Source: Ectopseudomonas composti (lineage in GTDB: Bacteria > Pseudomonadota > Gammaproteobacteria > Pseudomonadales > Pseudomonadaceae). From it: 16,219 nt of DNA. How positions within the stretch are numbered: the stretch's first letter is position 1; every line of letters starts with the position of its first letter. The notes beneath the pieces are model-generated. The model had not been told where the DNA came from, ran no database searches, and was given only the letters and a program-made list of their open reading frames with translations. Shown piece after piece: positions 1-7,056 of this stretch. Position numbers and translations under genes: made by a program. Location: contig CAMPIF010000036.1 of the NCBI GenBank assembly GCA_946886245.1, positions 1 through 16,219 on the forward strand, given 5' to 3'.

Positions 1-158
1 TCGCCAATGCTGTGCGCCTCGTCGGCACGCTTGACGTGCAGGGCATGACGGTCCGCGACGGAGTAGATCGCTACCGAGCGGATGCCCATCTCGGCGCAGG
101 CCCGCACGATGCGGACGGCAATCTCACCACGGTTGGCGATCAGTATTTTTCTTATCAC
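1..158 (-). CDS. pycA: Pyruvate carboxylase subunit A (biotin carboxylase), N-terminal fragment
   Basis: This is the first 52 codons of a biotin carboxylase, read on the minus strand and cut by the window edge. The translation begins [20 protein letters not shown], the canonical start of the biotin carboxylase N-terminal domain (ATP-dependent carboxylation of biotin). The start is a GTG at 158, with GAGGA about 9 nt upstream. The fragment cannot by itself distinguish acetyl-CoA carboxylase AccC from the two-subunit pyruvate carboxylase. The divergent LysR gene resembles P. aeruginosa PA5437, which neighbours the pyruvate carboxylase genes PA5435/PA5436, so I infer PycA, which makes oxaloacetate from pyruvate in the cytoplasm. 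The biotin carboxylase family call is very secure; the subtype is inferred from context. Confidence 0.85.
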   Translation of the reverse strand, partial: MIRKILIANRGEIAVRIVRACAEMGIRSVAIYSVADRHALHVKRADEAHSIG

Positions 159-268
159 GATCCAATCCTCAGCGCAGAGCTGCAAGGGCCGCCGCAACAG
201 TTGGTTGCAAACGTGGTGAAACCCTATCCGGCTATACGAATTAACAAAAATGAATAATTATTTGATCG

Positions 269-290
269 TGCATAAGTAATTACTTATGCA
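269..290. promoter_or_regulatory. 22-bp perfect palindrome, candidate PycR operator
   Basis: A perfect inverted repeat (arms TGCATAAGTAA and TTACTTATGCA, no spacer) lies in the AT-rich divergent region between pycA and the LysR gene, 22 nt before the LysR start. It is flanked on both sides by GATCG/GATCA-like sequence, so the symmetry continues imperfectly. A possible LysR-gene promoter, TTGATC (262-267) and TATGCA (285-290) with a 17-bp spacer, overlaps it. LysR regulators usually bind such divergent intergenic dyads. Assignment to PycR is inference. Confidence 0.6.
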
Positions 291-312
291 TTGATCGAAC
301 GAGGACGAAACC

Positions 313-1287
313 GTGCGTAAAACCCTGCTGCGCATGACCTTGCGCCAGCTCCAGGTGTTCCGTGCCGTGTGCGAACACGGCTCCTACAGCCGCGCCGCCG
401 AGGAAATGTCACTGACCCAGCCCGCCGTCAGCCTGCAGATTCGCCAGCTGGAGGAGCTGGTGGGCCAGCCGTTGTTCGAATACGTCGGCAAGAAGCTCTA
501 CCTGACCGAAGCCGCCGAGGCACTCAAACGCGCCAGCAGCGATATCTTCGGCCGCCTGGAAAGCCTGGACATGCAGCTGTCCGACCTGCAGGGCTCGCTG
601 CAGGGTCAGCTCAACCTGTGCGTGGAATCCAGCGCGAAATACTTCATTCCCCACCTTTTCGCCGAATTTCGCCGTCAATACCCGGAAGTCAGCCTGAATC
701 TCACGGTGGTCAATCACGCGCTGGTGGTGCGTCGCCTGACCCAGAGCCGCGACGACCTGATGATCATGAGCCAGGTGCCGCAGGACCTGGCGCTGGACTT
801 CATGCCCTTCCTCGAGAATCCGATCATTGCCGTGGCGCCACCGGATCACCCCCTGTGCGAGGCGGACAGCCTGCAGTTGCACGACCTCACGCCCTACCCG
901 CTGCTGATTCGCGAAAGCGGCTCGGGTACCCGCCGCGCCTGCGAGGAGTACTGCCACCAGAAACGCGCGCACTTCCCGAATACCCTGGAAATCGGTTCGC
1001 TGGAATCGCAGCGCGAGGCGGTGCTGGCCGGACTCGGCATCGCCCTGCTACCGCGCCATGCCGTGCGCCTGGAATTGCAGCATGGCCTGCTGCGTGAACT
1101 GCCGGTGGCCGAGCTGCCACTGCAGCGCAGCTGGTGCGTGGTGAATATCCGTGGCCGGCGCCTGTCGCCGGTGGCGCAGGCCTTCGTCGATTTCATCCGC
1201 ACCGAACGCGCGCAAATCGTCAAACTGGCCGAACGCTTCCAGCCCAGCCACGCAGGATCGGGCAAGAATCTCGCAGGATCGGCCTAA
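313..1287 (+). CDS. pycR: LysR-family regulator of pyruvate carboxylase (PycR-like)
   Basis: This is a 324-aa LysR-type transcriptional regulator, the normal family length. The N-terminal winged helix-turn-helix spans roughly residues 9-67 (LRQLQVFRAVCEHGSYSRAA, then TQPAVSLQIRQLE) and is followed by a linker helix and a two-lobed effector domain (about 95-300). The GTG start at 313 is chosen because GAGGA sits at 301-305 with a 7-nt gap; an internal ATG at 334 would also keep the whole HTH. It is divergent from pycA, the classical LysR arrangement, and closely resembles what I recall of P. aeruginosa PA5437 (PycR). It probably controls pycA/pycB and itself through the palindrome at 269-290. 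The effector is unknown. The extreme C-terminus carries a short direct repeat of CGCAGGATCGG (1251-1261 and 1272-1282, 21-nt period), suggesting a slippage-generated tail. Confidence 0.88.
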   Translation: MRKTLLRMTLRQLQVFRAVCEHGSYSRAAEEMSLTQPAVSLQIRQLEELVGQPLFEYVGKKLYLTEAAEALKRASSDIFGRLESLDMQLSDLQGSLQGQLNLCVESSAKYFIPHLFAEFRRQYPEVSLNLTVVNHALVVRRLTQSRDDLMIMSQVPQDLALDFMPFLENPIIAVAPPDHPLCEADSLQLHDLTPYPLLIRESGSGTRRACEEYCHQKRAHFPNTLEIGSLESQREAVLAGLGIALLPRHAVRLELQHGLLRELPVAELPLQRSWCVVNIRGRRLSPVAQAFVDFIRTERAQIVKLAERFQPSHAGSGKNLAGSA

Positions 1288-1358
1288 CCCTTCTTAACTG
1301 GCATACGGGACATTGGCAGCCTGGGATCGCTCCACCAAAACCTGCCTGGGAGAAATCA

Positions 1359-2546
1359 ATGCTGTCGGGAATCAGCGCCCTGCTCGGCGCTCTTCGCGTG
1401 CTCGAGCGCGACAACGGCCAGGCCGTGCTCGCCACCGTGGTCAAGGTCGAAGGCTCGGCCTATCGCCGCCCCGGCGCGCGCATGCTGATCCCGCTCTACG
1501 GCGGCACCGTGGGCACCATCAGCGGCGGCTGCCTGGAGTCCGAAGTGGCGAAGAAGGCCTGGTGGCTGACCGATGGCGGCGAAGCCGTGATCCGTCGCTA
1601 CAGCACCGCCACCCAGGACGACGATGACGATCAGGACGCCGCACTGACCTTCGGCCTCGGCTGCAATGGCACCGTGCACGTGCTGCTCGAGCGCCACAGC
1701 GCGGACAAGCCGCTGGCGGTGCTCGAACTACTGCGCCAGGTGCGTGAGAGCGGCCAGGCGGGGGCGGTCGCCACGGTGATCTGCAGTTATCGCAACGCCC
1801 GCGTGCGTGTGGGTGAGCGCCTGTTGCTGCATCCATCGCTCAGCGACAATGGCCGCCTGCTCGATCCCGCGCTCGACGCCGAGGTGCGCGCCGACCTGCA
1901 GCGAACGCTGGCCACGGGCCGATCGTCACTGCGCAACTACCGCGATGAGCGTGGCGAGATCGAGGTGTTCTGCGAGTACCTGGCGCCGCAACGGCGCCTG
2001 GTGATCTTCGGCGCGGGCCATGACGCACAGCCGCTGACGCATATGGCCAAGCTGCTGGACTGGCACGTCACCGTGGTCGATGGCCGCGCCCATTTCGCCC
2101 GCGCCGAGCGCTTTCCCGACGCCGATGCCGTACGGCAGGTCGATGCCCGGCCGCCCTACGATCTGCACAGGCTCACCGACGGCGCCATGGTGGCGATCAT
2201 GAGCCACAGCTACAGCCAGGATCGCCATTGGCTGGGCAGCGTGCTCCAGGGCGCACCGGCTTACATCGGCCAATTGGGGCCGCGCGACCGTACCGAACGC
2301 CTGCTGGACGAGATTCGCCAGCACAGCACGCACCTGCCGGCGCTGGAACGTCTGCACTATCCCATCGGCCTGGATATCGGCGGCGATACGCCGGAAAGCG
2401 TGGCCATGGCGATTCTCGCCGAGATGACCGCCGCGCTGAACGAGCGTACCGGGGGCATGCTCAAGCATCGCCAGGCGGCGATCCATACGCCAACGGCGCA
2501 GGGTTGCAGCGAGATCGAACCAGCTACCAGACGGACGGCCTCCTGA
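1359..2546 (+). CDS. XdhC/CoxI-family molybdenum-hydroxylase maturation factor
   Basis: The product is 395 aa and belongs to the XdhC/CoxI family, cytoplasmic chaperones that bind molybdenum cofactor, help sulfurate it and insert it into xanthine-dehydrogenase-type enzymes. The N-terminal XdhC_CoxI domain has the conserved SGGCLESEV (near residue 50) and FGLGCNG (near 100) motifs. The C-terminal Rossmann-like domain shows LVIFGAGHDAQPL (near 213) and ends with the typical PIGLDIGGDTPESVA. An open frame runs upstream to 1134 inside the LysR gene, but ATG 1359 is preceded by GGGAG at 1348-1352 and matches the family start. It converges on iorB and iorA, the only visible client. An acidic run (TQDDDDDQD) in the N-terminal domain looks lineage-specific. 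The gene ends 7 bp before a REP repeat. Confidence 0.88.
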   Translation: MLSGISALLGALRVLERDNGQAVLATVVKVEGSAYRRPGARMLIPLYGGTVGTISGGCLESEVAKKAWWLTDGGEAVIRRYSTATQDDDDDQDAALTFGLGCNGTVHVLLERHSADKPLAVLELLRQVRESGQAGAVATVICSYRNARVRVGERLLLHPSLSDNGRLLDPALDAEVRADLQRTLATGRSSLRNYRDERGEIEVFCEYLAPQRRLVIFGAGHDAQPLTHMAKLLDWHVTVVDGRAHFARAERFPDADAVRQVDARPPYDLHRLTDGAMVAIMSHSYSQDRHWLGSVLQGAPAYIGQLGPRDRTERLLDEIRQHSTHLPALERLHYPIGLDIGGDTPESVAMAILAEMTAALNERTGGMLKHRQAAIHTPTAQGCSEIEPATRRTAS

Positions 2547-2553
2547 TCAAAGC

Positions 2554-2574
2554 CCCGGATTGCATCCGGGCTAC
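2554..2574 (-). repeat. REP element, GTAG/CCCGGAT family
   Basis: This is a 21-bp hairpin unit. Read on the minus strand it is GTAG followed by CCCGGATGCAATCCGGG (7-bp stem CCCGGAT/ATCCGGG, 3-nt loop). It is identical to both arms of the REP pair at 13340-13400. It begins 7 bp after the xdhC stop, so it could also act as a weak terminator or mRNA-end stabiliser for xdhC. Confidence 0.85.
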
Positions 2575-2580
2575 AGATTT

Positions 2581-2651
2581 GTAGGGTGGGCCGGGCGGCG
2601 ATCCGTTTTAGCCCCCGCTGACCACGATTGGTGGGCTAAAGCCCACCCTAC
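2581..2651. repeat. Inverted REP pair (REPIN-like), GTAG/GGTGGGC family
   Basis: The segment begins GTAGGGTGGGC (2581-2591) and ends with its exact reverse complement (2641-2651). The right half (2630-2651) is a complete GTAG-headed REP of the second family: stem GGTGGGCT/AGCCCACC. The left half is degenerate: after GTAGGGTGGGC comes an unrelated stretch, then TTTTAGCCCCC. Two GTAG-headed REPs facing each other form the REPIN unit known from pseudomonads, mobilised in trans by RAYT transposases. No RAYT gene is in the window. Confidence 0.8.
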
Positions 2652-2705
2652 GGCCTGCAATCCCTCCAACTCAATTACATCCACTCCACCGCCGAACTCT
2701 GACTG

Positions 2706-2727
2706 GTAGGGTGGGCTTCAGCCCACC
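2706..2727 (+). repeat. Single REP element, GTAG/GGTGGGC family
   Basis: GTAG is followed by the hairpin GGTGGGCT-TC-AGCCCACC. It is the same family as 2630-2651, differing in the loop, and lies in opposite orientation about 55 bp away. Confidence 0.82.
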
Positions 2728-2792
2728 ACGAGCTGAGTCTGATCCACCTGCAGGAGCGAACGGCAGCGCCCCGCCTGATTCGCGCTACCACC

Positions 2793-2813
2793 GCAGCTCG
2801 GATGCAATCCGGG
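2793..2813 (+). repeat. Degenerate REP element, GTAG/CCCGGAT family
   Basis: The 21-bp unit has a GCAG head in place of GTAG and one stem change (CTCGGAT for CCCGGAT), then matches the family consensus through GCAATCCGGG. It is oriented opposite to the copy at 2554-2574, so the two CCCGGAT-family copies bracket the two GGTGGGC-family elements. Confidence 0.75.
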
Positions 2814-2834
2814 AAAACCAGCCCCATAAACGCA

Positions 2835-2859
2835 AACGCCCAGGATCACCCCGGGCGTT
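2835..2859 (-). terminator. Rho-independent terminator of iorA-iorB
   Basis: Read on the minus strand, a 7-bp stem AACGCCC/GGGCGTT with an 11-nt loop is followed by a T-rich tail (TTTGCGTTTAT). It lies 20 bp downstream of the iorB stop codon, which suits the end of the iorAB transcript. xdhC transcription arriving from the other side would also meet this stem. Confidence 0.7.
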
Positions 2860-2879
2860 CGTGTTTCCGGTATCAGACC

Positions 2880-5117
2880 TCAGGCCTTGATCTGCGCCGG
2901 GAACGGCAACTTGCGCAGACGCACGCCAGTGGCCGCGAACAGGGCGTTGGCCAGCGCGGGCGCCAGCGGCGGCACACCCGGCTCACCGACACCGGTCGGA
3001 TTCGCCGCCGACGGCACGATATGCACCTCGACCCTGGGCATTTCGTTCAGGCGCAACACCTGGAAGTCGTGGAAGTTCGACTGCTCGACCCGCCCTTCCT
3101 TCAAGGTGATCGCGCTGTGCCGGGCGGCCGCCAGGGCGAAGCCGATACCGCCCTCCATCTGCGCCTTGATCACGTCCGGGTTGATGGCGATGCCGCAGTC
3201 CACCGCGCACACCACGCGATCCAGACGGTAGCTGCCATCGGCCTTCACCGTGACTTCGGCCACCTGCGCCACGAACGAACCAAACGACTCGTGCACGGCA
3301 ATGCCACGCCCGCGCTTCTCGCCCTCGGCACCCGCCGCCAGCGGCTTGTCCCAACCGGCTTGCCTGGCGGCCAGCTCCAGCGCACCGCGATGACGCGGAT
3401 GACTGTCCAGCAACGCATGGCGGAAGGCGTAAGGGTCCTGGCCGGCGGCAACGGCGGCTTCGTCGATCATGGTTTCGGCGACGTAACCGGTGTGGGTATG
3501 GCCGACCGAGCGCCACCAGAGCACCGGCACCTTGATATTGGTCGGTGTGCTCAGTTCCACCTGCAGGTTGGGCACCGCGTAGGACAGGTTGGAGATCCCC
3601 TCCACCGAGGTGTGGTCGATGCCGTCCTTGACCAGGAACGGCTCCATCGAGGTGCCGGCGATGATCGACTGGCCGACGATACGGTTATGCCAGGCCTGCA
3701 GCTTGCCGGCTTCATCCAGGCCGATGCGCACGCGGTGCAGGTACAACGGCCGGAAGGAACCGCCACGGGTATCGTCCTCGCGCGTCCAGACCATTTTCAC
3801 CGGTGCATCCACGCCCTTGTCGCGCGCGGCCTTGGTGATTGCCACCGCTTCCAGCAGGTAATCCGACACCGAGCTGGCGCGACGACCGAAGCTGCCGCCG
3901 GCATACAGTTGGGTCAGCGAAACCTGCTCGGGCGTCAGGCCCAGATAGCTGCTGATGATGGCCTGGTCGACGGTCTGGAACTGCTCGCCGTTCCAGATTT
4001 CGCAGCGGTCGCTGGAGAGCTTCACCAGGCAGTTCATCGGCTCCATCGCCGCGTGGGCCAGATAAGGAAACTCGTACTCGGCCTCGACGGTTTTCGCCGC
4101 CTGGGCCAACGCTGCATCGGCGTCACCCCTGCTCGCTGCCGGCAGGCCTGGCTTGCTGGCGCTGTCGCGGTACTGCGCGAAAATCTCCTCGCTACCCAGG
4201 GTGAAGGCCTGGCTCTCGTCCCACTCGATCACCAGCGCATCACGACCCTGGCGCGCCGCCCAGGTGTTCTTCGCCAACACGGCGACACCGGAGCGACCGT
4301 GAGGCAGATCGCGAAACTCCACCACCTCGACCACATCGCGCACGGCCTTGGCCTTGCTGCTATCGACCGAGCGCGGTACGCCGCCGAAACGCGGCGGGTA
4401 GGCGACCATGGCCACCAGCATGCCGGGCAGTTTGAAGTCCTGGGTGAAGATGGCGCTGCCATCGGTCTTGCCCGGACTGTCCTTGCGGCGCAGCTCGCGC
4501 TTGCCGATCAGCTTGAAGTCCTTGGGGTCCTTGAGTTGCACCTGCTCCGGCACCGGCAGTGACGCCGCTGCCTCGACCAGCTCAGCGAAACCGGCGCTGC
4601 GGCCCGAGCCGGCGTGACTGATCACGCCCTGGCTGACGCTGATTTCACTGGCCGGCACGCCCCAGCGCTGCGCGGCCGCAGCCACAAGCATGGCCTTGGC
4701 GGTGGCGCCGGCATTGCGCATCTGCTCCCAGGAGTTGGCCATGGCGGTACTGCCGCCGGTGCCCTGCATCGGGCCGAAAGCGAGGTTGTTGTAGCGCTTC
4801 ACATCGGCCGGCGCGCCTTCGACACGTACCTTGTCCCAGTCGGCATCCAGCTCTTCGGCGAGCAAGGTGGCCAGGCCGGTGTAGCTGCCCTGGCCCATTT
4901 CCAGGTGTTTGGCCAGCACGGTCACCGTGCCGTCGAGGTCGATACGGACGAAGGCGTTCGGCTCCAGCGAGCCGCCGGCCGCCAGCGCGTCCATACCGCG
5001 GATCAGCGGCGCGAAGAAGATGCCCAGCGCCAGGCCACCAGCACCCTTGAGCAGGGTGCGACGGCTGACATTGAGGATGCCGCGAGTGGCGCTATCGGGG
5101 GTTTCGATCTTGCCCAT
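2880..5117 (-). CDS. iorB: Molybdenum hydroxylase large subunit, isoquinoline 1-oxidoreductase beta type (Tat-exported)
   Basis: The product is 745 aa, a normal length for the IorB/membrane-associated aldehyde dehydrogenase branch of the xanthine dehydrogenase family. These enzymes hydroxylate N-heterocycles or oxidise aldehydes at a molybdopterin cytosine dinucleotide centre. A twin-arginine signal is visible: SRRTLLKG at residues 18-25, then a hydrophobic stretch. Cofactor-binding features follow (EMGQGSYTGLATLLAEEL; GPMQGTGGS), and GVGEPGVPPL near the C-terminus carries the probable catalytic Glu (about E712). The start is ATG 5117 after a strong GAGGAGGCGC. It lies 14 bp downstream of iorA, whose stop overlaps that Shine-Dalgarno, so the two are translationally linked. 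Export would be as a folded complex with IorA. No cytochrome c subunit is adjacent, so the electron acceptor is unknown. The substrate cannot be read from sequence. Confidence 0.9.
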   Translation of the reverse strand: MGKIETPDSATRGILNVSRRTLLKGAGGLALGIFFAPLIRGMDALAAGGSLEPNAFVRIDLDGTVTVLAKHLEMGQGSYTGLATLLAEELDADWDKVRVEGAPADVKRYNNLAFGPMQGTGGSTAMANSWEQMRNAGATAKAMLVAAAAQRWGVPASEISVSQGVISHAGSGRSAGFAELVEAAASLPVPEQVQLKDPKDFKLIGKRELRRKDSPGKTDGSAIFTQDFKLPGMLVAMVAYPPRFGGVPRSVDSSKAKAVRDVVEVVEFRDLPHGRSGVAVLAKNTWAARQGRDALVIEWDESQAFTLGSEEIFAQYRDSASKPGLPAASRGDADAALAQAAKTVEAEYEFPYLAHAAMEPMNCLVKLSSDRCEIWNGEQFQTVDQAIISSYLGLTPEQVSLTQLYAGGSFGRRASSVSDYLLEAVAITKAARDKGVDAPVKMVWTREDDTRGGSFRPLYLHRVRIGLDEAGKLQAWHNRIVGQSIIAGTSMEPFLVKDGIDHTSVEGISNLSYAVPNLQVELSTPTNIKVPVLWWRSVGHTHTGYVAETMIDEAAVAAGQDPYAFRHALLDSHPRHRGALELAARQAGWDKPLAAGAEGEKRGRGIAVHESFGSFVAQVAEVTVKADGSYRLDRVVCAVDCGIAINPDVIKAQMEGGIGFALAAARHSAITLKEGRVEQSNFHDFQVLRLNEMPRVEVHIVPSAANPTGVGEPGVPPLAPALANALFAATGVRLRKLPFPAQIKA

Positions 5118-5131
5118 GTCTATGCGCCTCC

Positions 5132-5590
5132 TCAGGCCAGTTTGCCGGCAGCTTCATGAATGGCGGCACGAATCCGCACATAGGTGGCGCAGCGACAGAT
5201 GTTGCTGCTCATGGCCGCATCGATATCGGCATCGCTCGGCGCCTTGTTGCTGCTCAGCAGCGCTGTCGCTGCCATGATCTGCCCGGACTGACAGTAGCCG
5301 CACTGCACCACGTCCAGTTGCCGCCAGGCTTCCTGCACCACCTTGCCCACGGCGTCTTCGCCGACCGCTTCGATGGTGCTGATGCGCTTGCCAACCACCG
5401 CCGATACCGGGGTGACGCAGGAGCGGGTCGGCTGGCCTTCGACGTTCACCGTGCAGGCGCCGCACAGGGCCATGCCGCAGCCGTACTTGGTGCCAGTGAG
5501 ATTGGCGACGTCGCGCAATGCCCAGAGCAGCGGCATGTCAGCGGCCACGTCCAGCTCGTGGTCCTGGCCATTGAGATTCAGGGTAATCAT
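5132..5590 (-). CDS. iorA: Molybdenum hydroxylase small [2Fe-2S] subunit, isoquinoline 1-oxidoreductase alpha type
   Basis: The product is 152 aa, typical for the family. It passes electrons from the molybdenum site of IorB through two [2Fe-2S] clusters. The N-terminal plant-ferredoxin-like cluster uses CGMALCGAC plus the Cys in TRSC. The C-terminal helical domain supplies CGYC and the CRC of SSNICRCATY. An in-frame start at 5656 would add a 22-residue extension unlike the family; ATG 5590, preceded by AAGGTGG at suitable distance, gives the canonical MITLNLNGQDHEL start. The protein has no signal peptide of its own and would be carried out with IorB by the Tat system. It is first in the iorAB operon. 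Confidence 0.92.
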   Translation of the reverse strand: MITLNLNGQDHELDVAADMPLLWALRDVANLTGTKYGCGMALCGACTVNVEGQPTRSCVTPVSAVVGKRISTIEAVGEDAVGKVVQEAWRQLDVVQCGYCQSGQIMAATALLSSNKAPSDADIDAAMSSNICRCATYVRIRAAIHEAAGKLA

Positions 5591-5606
5591 GGTCTGCCCA
5601 CCTTGT

Positions 5607-5643
5607 TCTGATGGTGTCTGATGGTTCCGGCATGGCGTGCCGG
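5607..5643. promoter_or_regulatory. iorA leader: tandem 10-bp repeat and 17-bp dyad
   Basis: TCTGATGGT occurs twice with exactly 10-bp periodicity (5607-5615 and 5617-5625). It is followed immediately by CCGGCA-TGGCG-TGCCGG (5627-5643), a perfect 6-bp dyad. Both lie 17-53 bp upstream of the iorA ATG. They could be an activator or repressor site or an mRNA leader hairpin. A TTGACC (minus strand, 5651-5656) is a possible -35, but I see no convincing -10. Confidence 0.4.
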
Positions 5644-5770
5644 TGGTCTCGGTCAACCCCGCACACAGGGGGCCAGATCACCACTGTAGTGGGCGCAAAA
5701 CCTGCTGTCGCCGCCGACCACAGAGATCGGCAGAACCGGGCAATAAGTTCGTAGAATCGGGCAAGCTCAC

Positions 5771-5792
5771 TGCCCTGCCCGCAGGCAGGGCA
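5771..5792 (-). terminator. Strong hairpin after the small orphan gene
   Basis: A perfect 9-bp GC-rich stem (TGCCCTGCC/GGCAGGGCA) with a 4-nt loop lies 9 bp beyond the stop of the 70-aa gene. Neither side has a U-tract, so it may be a weak or factor-assisted terminator or a 3' stabilising hairpin. The rest of the 5657-5801 interval shows nothing recognisable. Confidence 0.5.
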
Positions 5793-5801
5793 ACAAGAAA
5801 C

Positions 5802-6014
5802 TCAGGCGGCGCGGCGCGAATCAGCTTCGGCGTGCTGGACGTAGCTGGCGGAGACCAGCTCGGGGAAGTCGGCAAGCTCGCGTTGCAGCTGGCACTGCTC
5901 GGCGTAGTGTTCGATGGCCCGGCGATAGGCCATGCGGCGCTGGTCTTGCAGTTTGCGCCGGGTCTTGGCGTCAGGTTGGTCGTGCAGTTGCGCGTCATCG
6001 AAGATACGAGGCAT
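5802..6014 (-). CDS. Small charged protein of unknown function (70 aa)
   Basis: The product is 70 aa, starting MPRIFDDAQLHDQPDAKTRR, with a strongly charged, helix-prone centre (KTRRKLQDQRRMAYRRAIEH, then YAEQCQLQRELADFPELV). It has no signal peptide and no membrane segment. ATG 6014 is preceded by GGGAGA at a 7-nt gap, and codon use looks like the neighbours, so I take it as real rather than a shadow. It resembles short Arg/Lys-rich hypothetical proteins common in Pseudomonas; a link to the PA3496-type small family is only a vague recollection. It is transcribed in the same direction as the RpiR regulator, 96 bp downstream of it, and may be its cotranscript. No function is assigned. Confidence 0.68.
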   Translation of the reverse strand: MPRIFDDAQLHDQPDAKTRRKLQDQRRMAYRRAIEHYAEQCQLQRELADFPELVSASYVQHAEADSRRAA

Positions 6015-6110
6015 CTCGGTTCTCCCGGAACGAGGACTGGAGGCCTCAGCTTGTTCCGCGAAGATGACGCTTTGACGGCGTAAGGATGAACAGGCGGTGA
6101 ACCCGTTCTC

Positions 6111-6977
6111 TCAATCCTCGGTGTTGCGCAGCGACTTCGGCGACAGGCGCAAGCTGCGCAGGCTGCGCTTGACGCTCTTGAGGTGGTTGACCAGGCTCGG
6201 CCCGCGCGCCATGGCCACGCCCATGGCCAGCACGTCGATCACCACCAGGTGGGCGATGCGCGAAGTCAGCGGAGTGTAGATCTCGGTATCTTCCTGCACG
6301 TCGATCGCCAGGTTGACCGTCGACAGCTCTGCCAGCGGCGTCTGGCTCGGGCACAGGGTGATCAGGCTGGCGCCAGACTCACGCACCAGGTTGGCGGTGA
6401 TCAGCAGATCCTTGGAACGGCCGGACTGGGAAATGCACACCGCCACGTCGCCCGGCTGCAGGGTCACCGCACTCATCGCCTGCATGTGCGGGTCGGAATA
6501 CGCGGCTGCGTTGAGCAGCAGGCGGAAGAATTTGTGCTGGGCATCGGCCGCCACCGCGCCGGACGCACCGAAACCATAGAACTCCACACGCTGAGCCTTC
6601 GAGCAGGCGGCGATGGCGCGCTGCAGCGCCTCGGGATCAAGCTTCTCGCGCACTTCCATCAGCGTATGCAGGGTGGTGTCGAAGATCTTCAGACTGAAGT
6701 CGGCGACCGAGTCATCCTCGTGAATCGCGAACTGGCCGAAGCTGGCCCCGGCGGCCAGGCTCTGCGCCAGCTTCAGCTTGAGGTCCTGGAAGCCGCTACA
6801 ACCGATGGCACGGCAGAAGCGCACGATGGTCGGCTCGCTGATGCCGACGCTGTGCGCCAGCTCGGCCATGGAGCTGTGCATCACCGATGCAGGGTCGAGC
6901 AAGACGTGATCGGCCACCTTGAGTTCGGACTTGCGCAGCAGGTGGCGCGACTGGGCGATGTGTTGCAACAGATTCAC
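6111..6977 (-). CDS. RpiR/HexR-family transcriptional regulator
   Basis: The 288-aa protein has the RpiR architecture: an N-terminal helix-turn-helix (about residues 36-67, SMAELAHSVGISEPTIVRFC) and a C-terminal SIS sugar-phosphate-binding domain (about 125-255, with FYGFGASGAVAADAQHKFFR and CISQSGRSKDL). HexR, the best-known relative, represses zwf, edd and eda genes and is released by 2-keto-3-deoxy-6-phosphogluconate. This protein looks like the PA5438 paralogue next to the second zwf of P. aeruginosa rather than HexR itself, so no symbol is given. The start is GTG 6977 with only a weak purine stretch (AGAG) upstream; I see no better one. It is divergent from zwf across an operator-like palindrome (7068-7082), which suggests it controls zwf and itself. 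Confidence 0.88.
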   Translation of the reverse strand: MNLLQHIAQSRHLLRKSELKVADHVLLDPASVMHSSMAELAHSVGISEPTIVRFCRAIGCSGFQDLKLKLAQSLAAGASFGQFAIHEDDSVADFSLKIFDTTLHTLMEVREKLDPEALQRAIAACSKAQRVEFYGFGASGAVAADAQHKFFRLLLNAAAYSDPHMQAMSAVTLQPGDVAVCISQSGRSKDLLITANLVRESGASLITLCPSQTPLAELSTVNLAIDVQEDTEIYTPLTSRIAHLVVIDVLAMGVAMARGPSLVNHLKSVKRSLRSLRLSPKSLRNTED

Positions 6978-7056
6978 GGAGATAGGCTCTATGCAGAAAA
7001 GGGTCTACCGCGGCACTCGGCGAGTCATGGCTCGGTTATGATCGGCGGTCGGCGGT

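Noticed and set aside
12..257. 81-aa plus-strand open frame at the window start
   Set aside because: It lies opposite the biotin carboxylase N-terminus, which is clearly real, and runs on through the AT-rich promoter region.
1251..1282. Direct repeat of CGCAGGATCGG at the end of pycR
   Set aside because: It is two copies only, in frame at a 21-nt period, inside a poorly conserved C-terminal tail; most likely simple slippage rather than a regulatory site.
1134..1358. N-terminal extension of XdhC into the LysR gene
   Set aside because: The 75 extra residues have no family counterpart and overlap the LysR C-terminus; ATG 1359 has a good ribosome site.
2554..2813. CRISPR array or insertion sequence
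   Set aside because: The units are hairpins with a GTAG head, alternate in orientation and have irregular spacing; no cas gene or transposase is present.
2802..4562. 586-aa open frame on the plus strand antisense to iorB
   Set aside because: It is a low-complexity Arg/His/Gln/Leu-rich translation caused by high GC at third codon positions of iorB; it has no recognisable domain, while iorB on the other strand matches a known family throughout.
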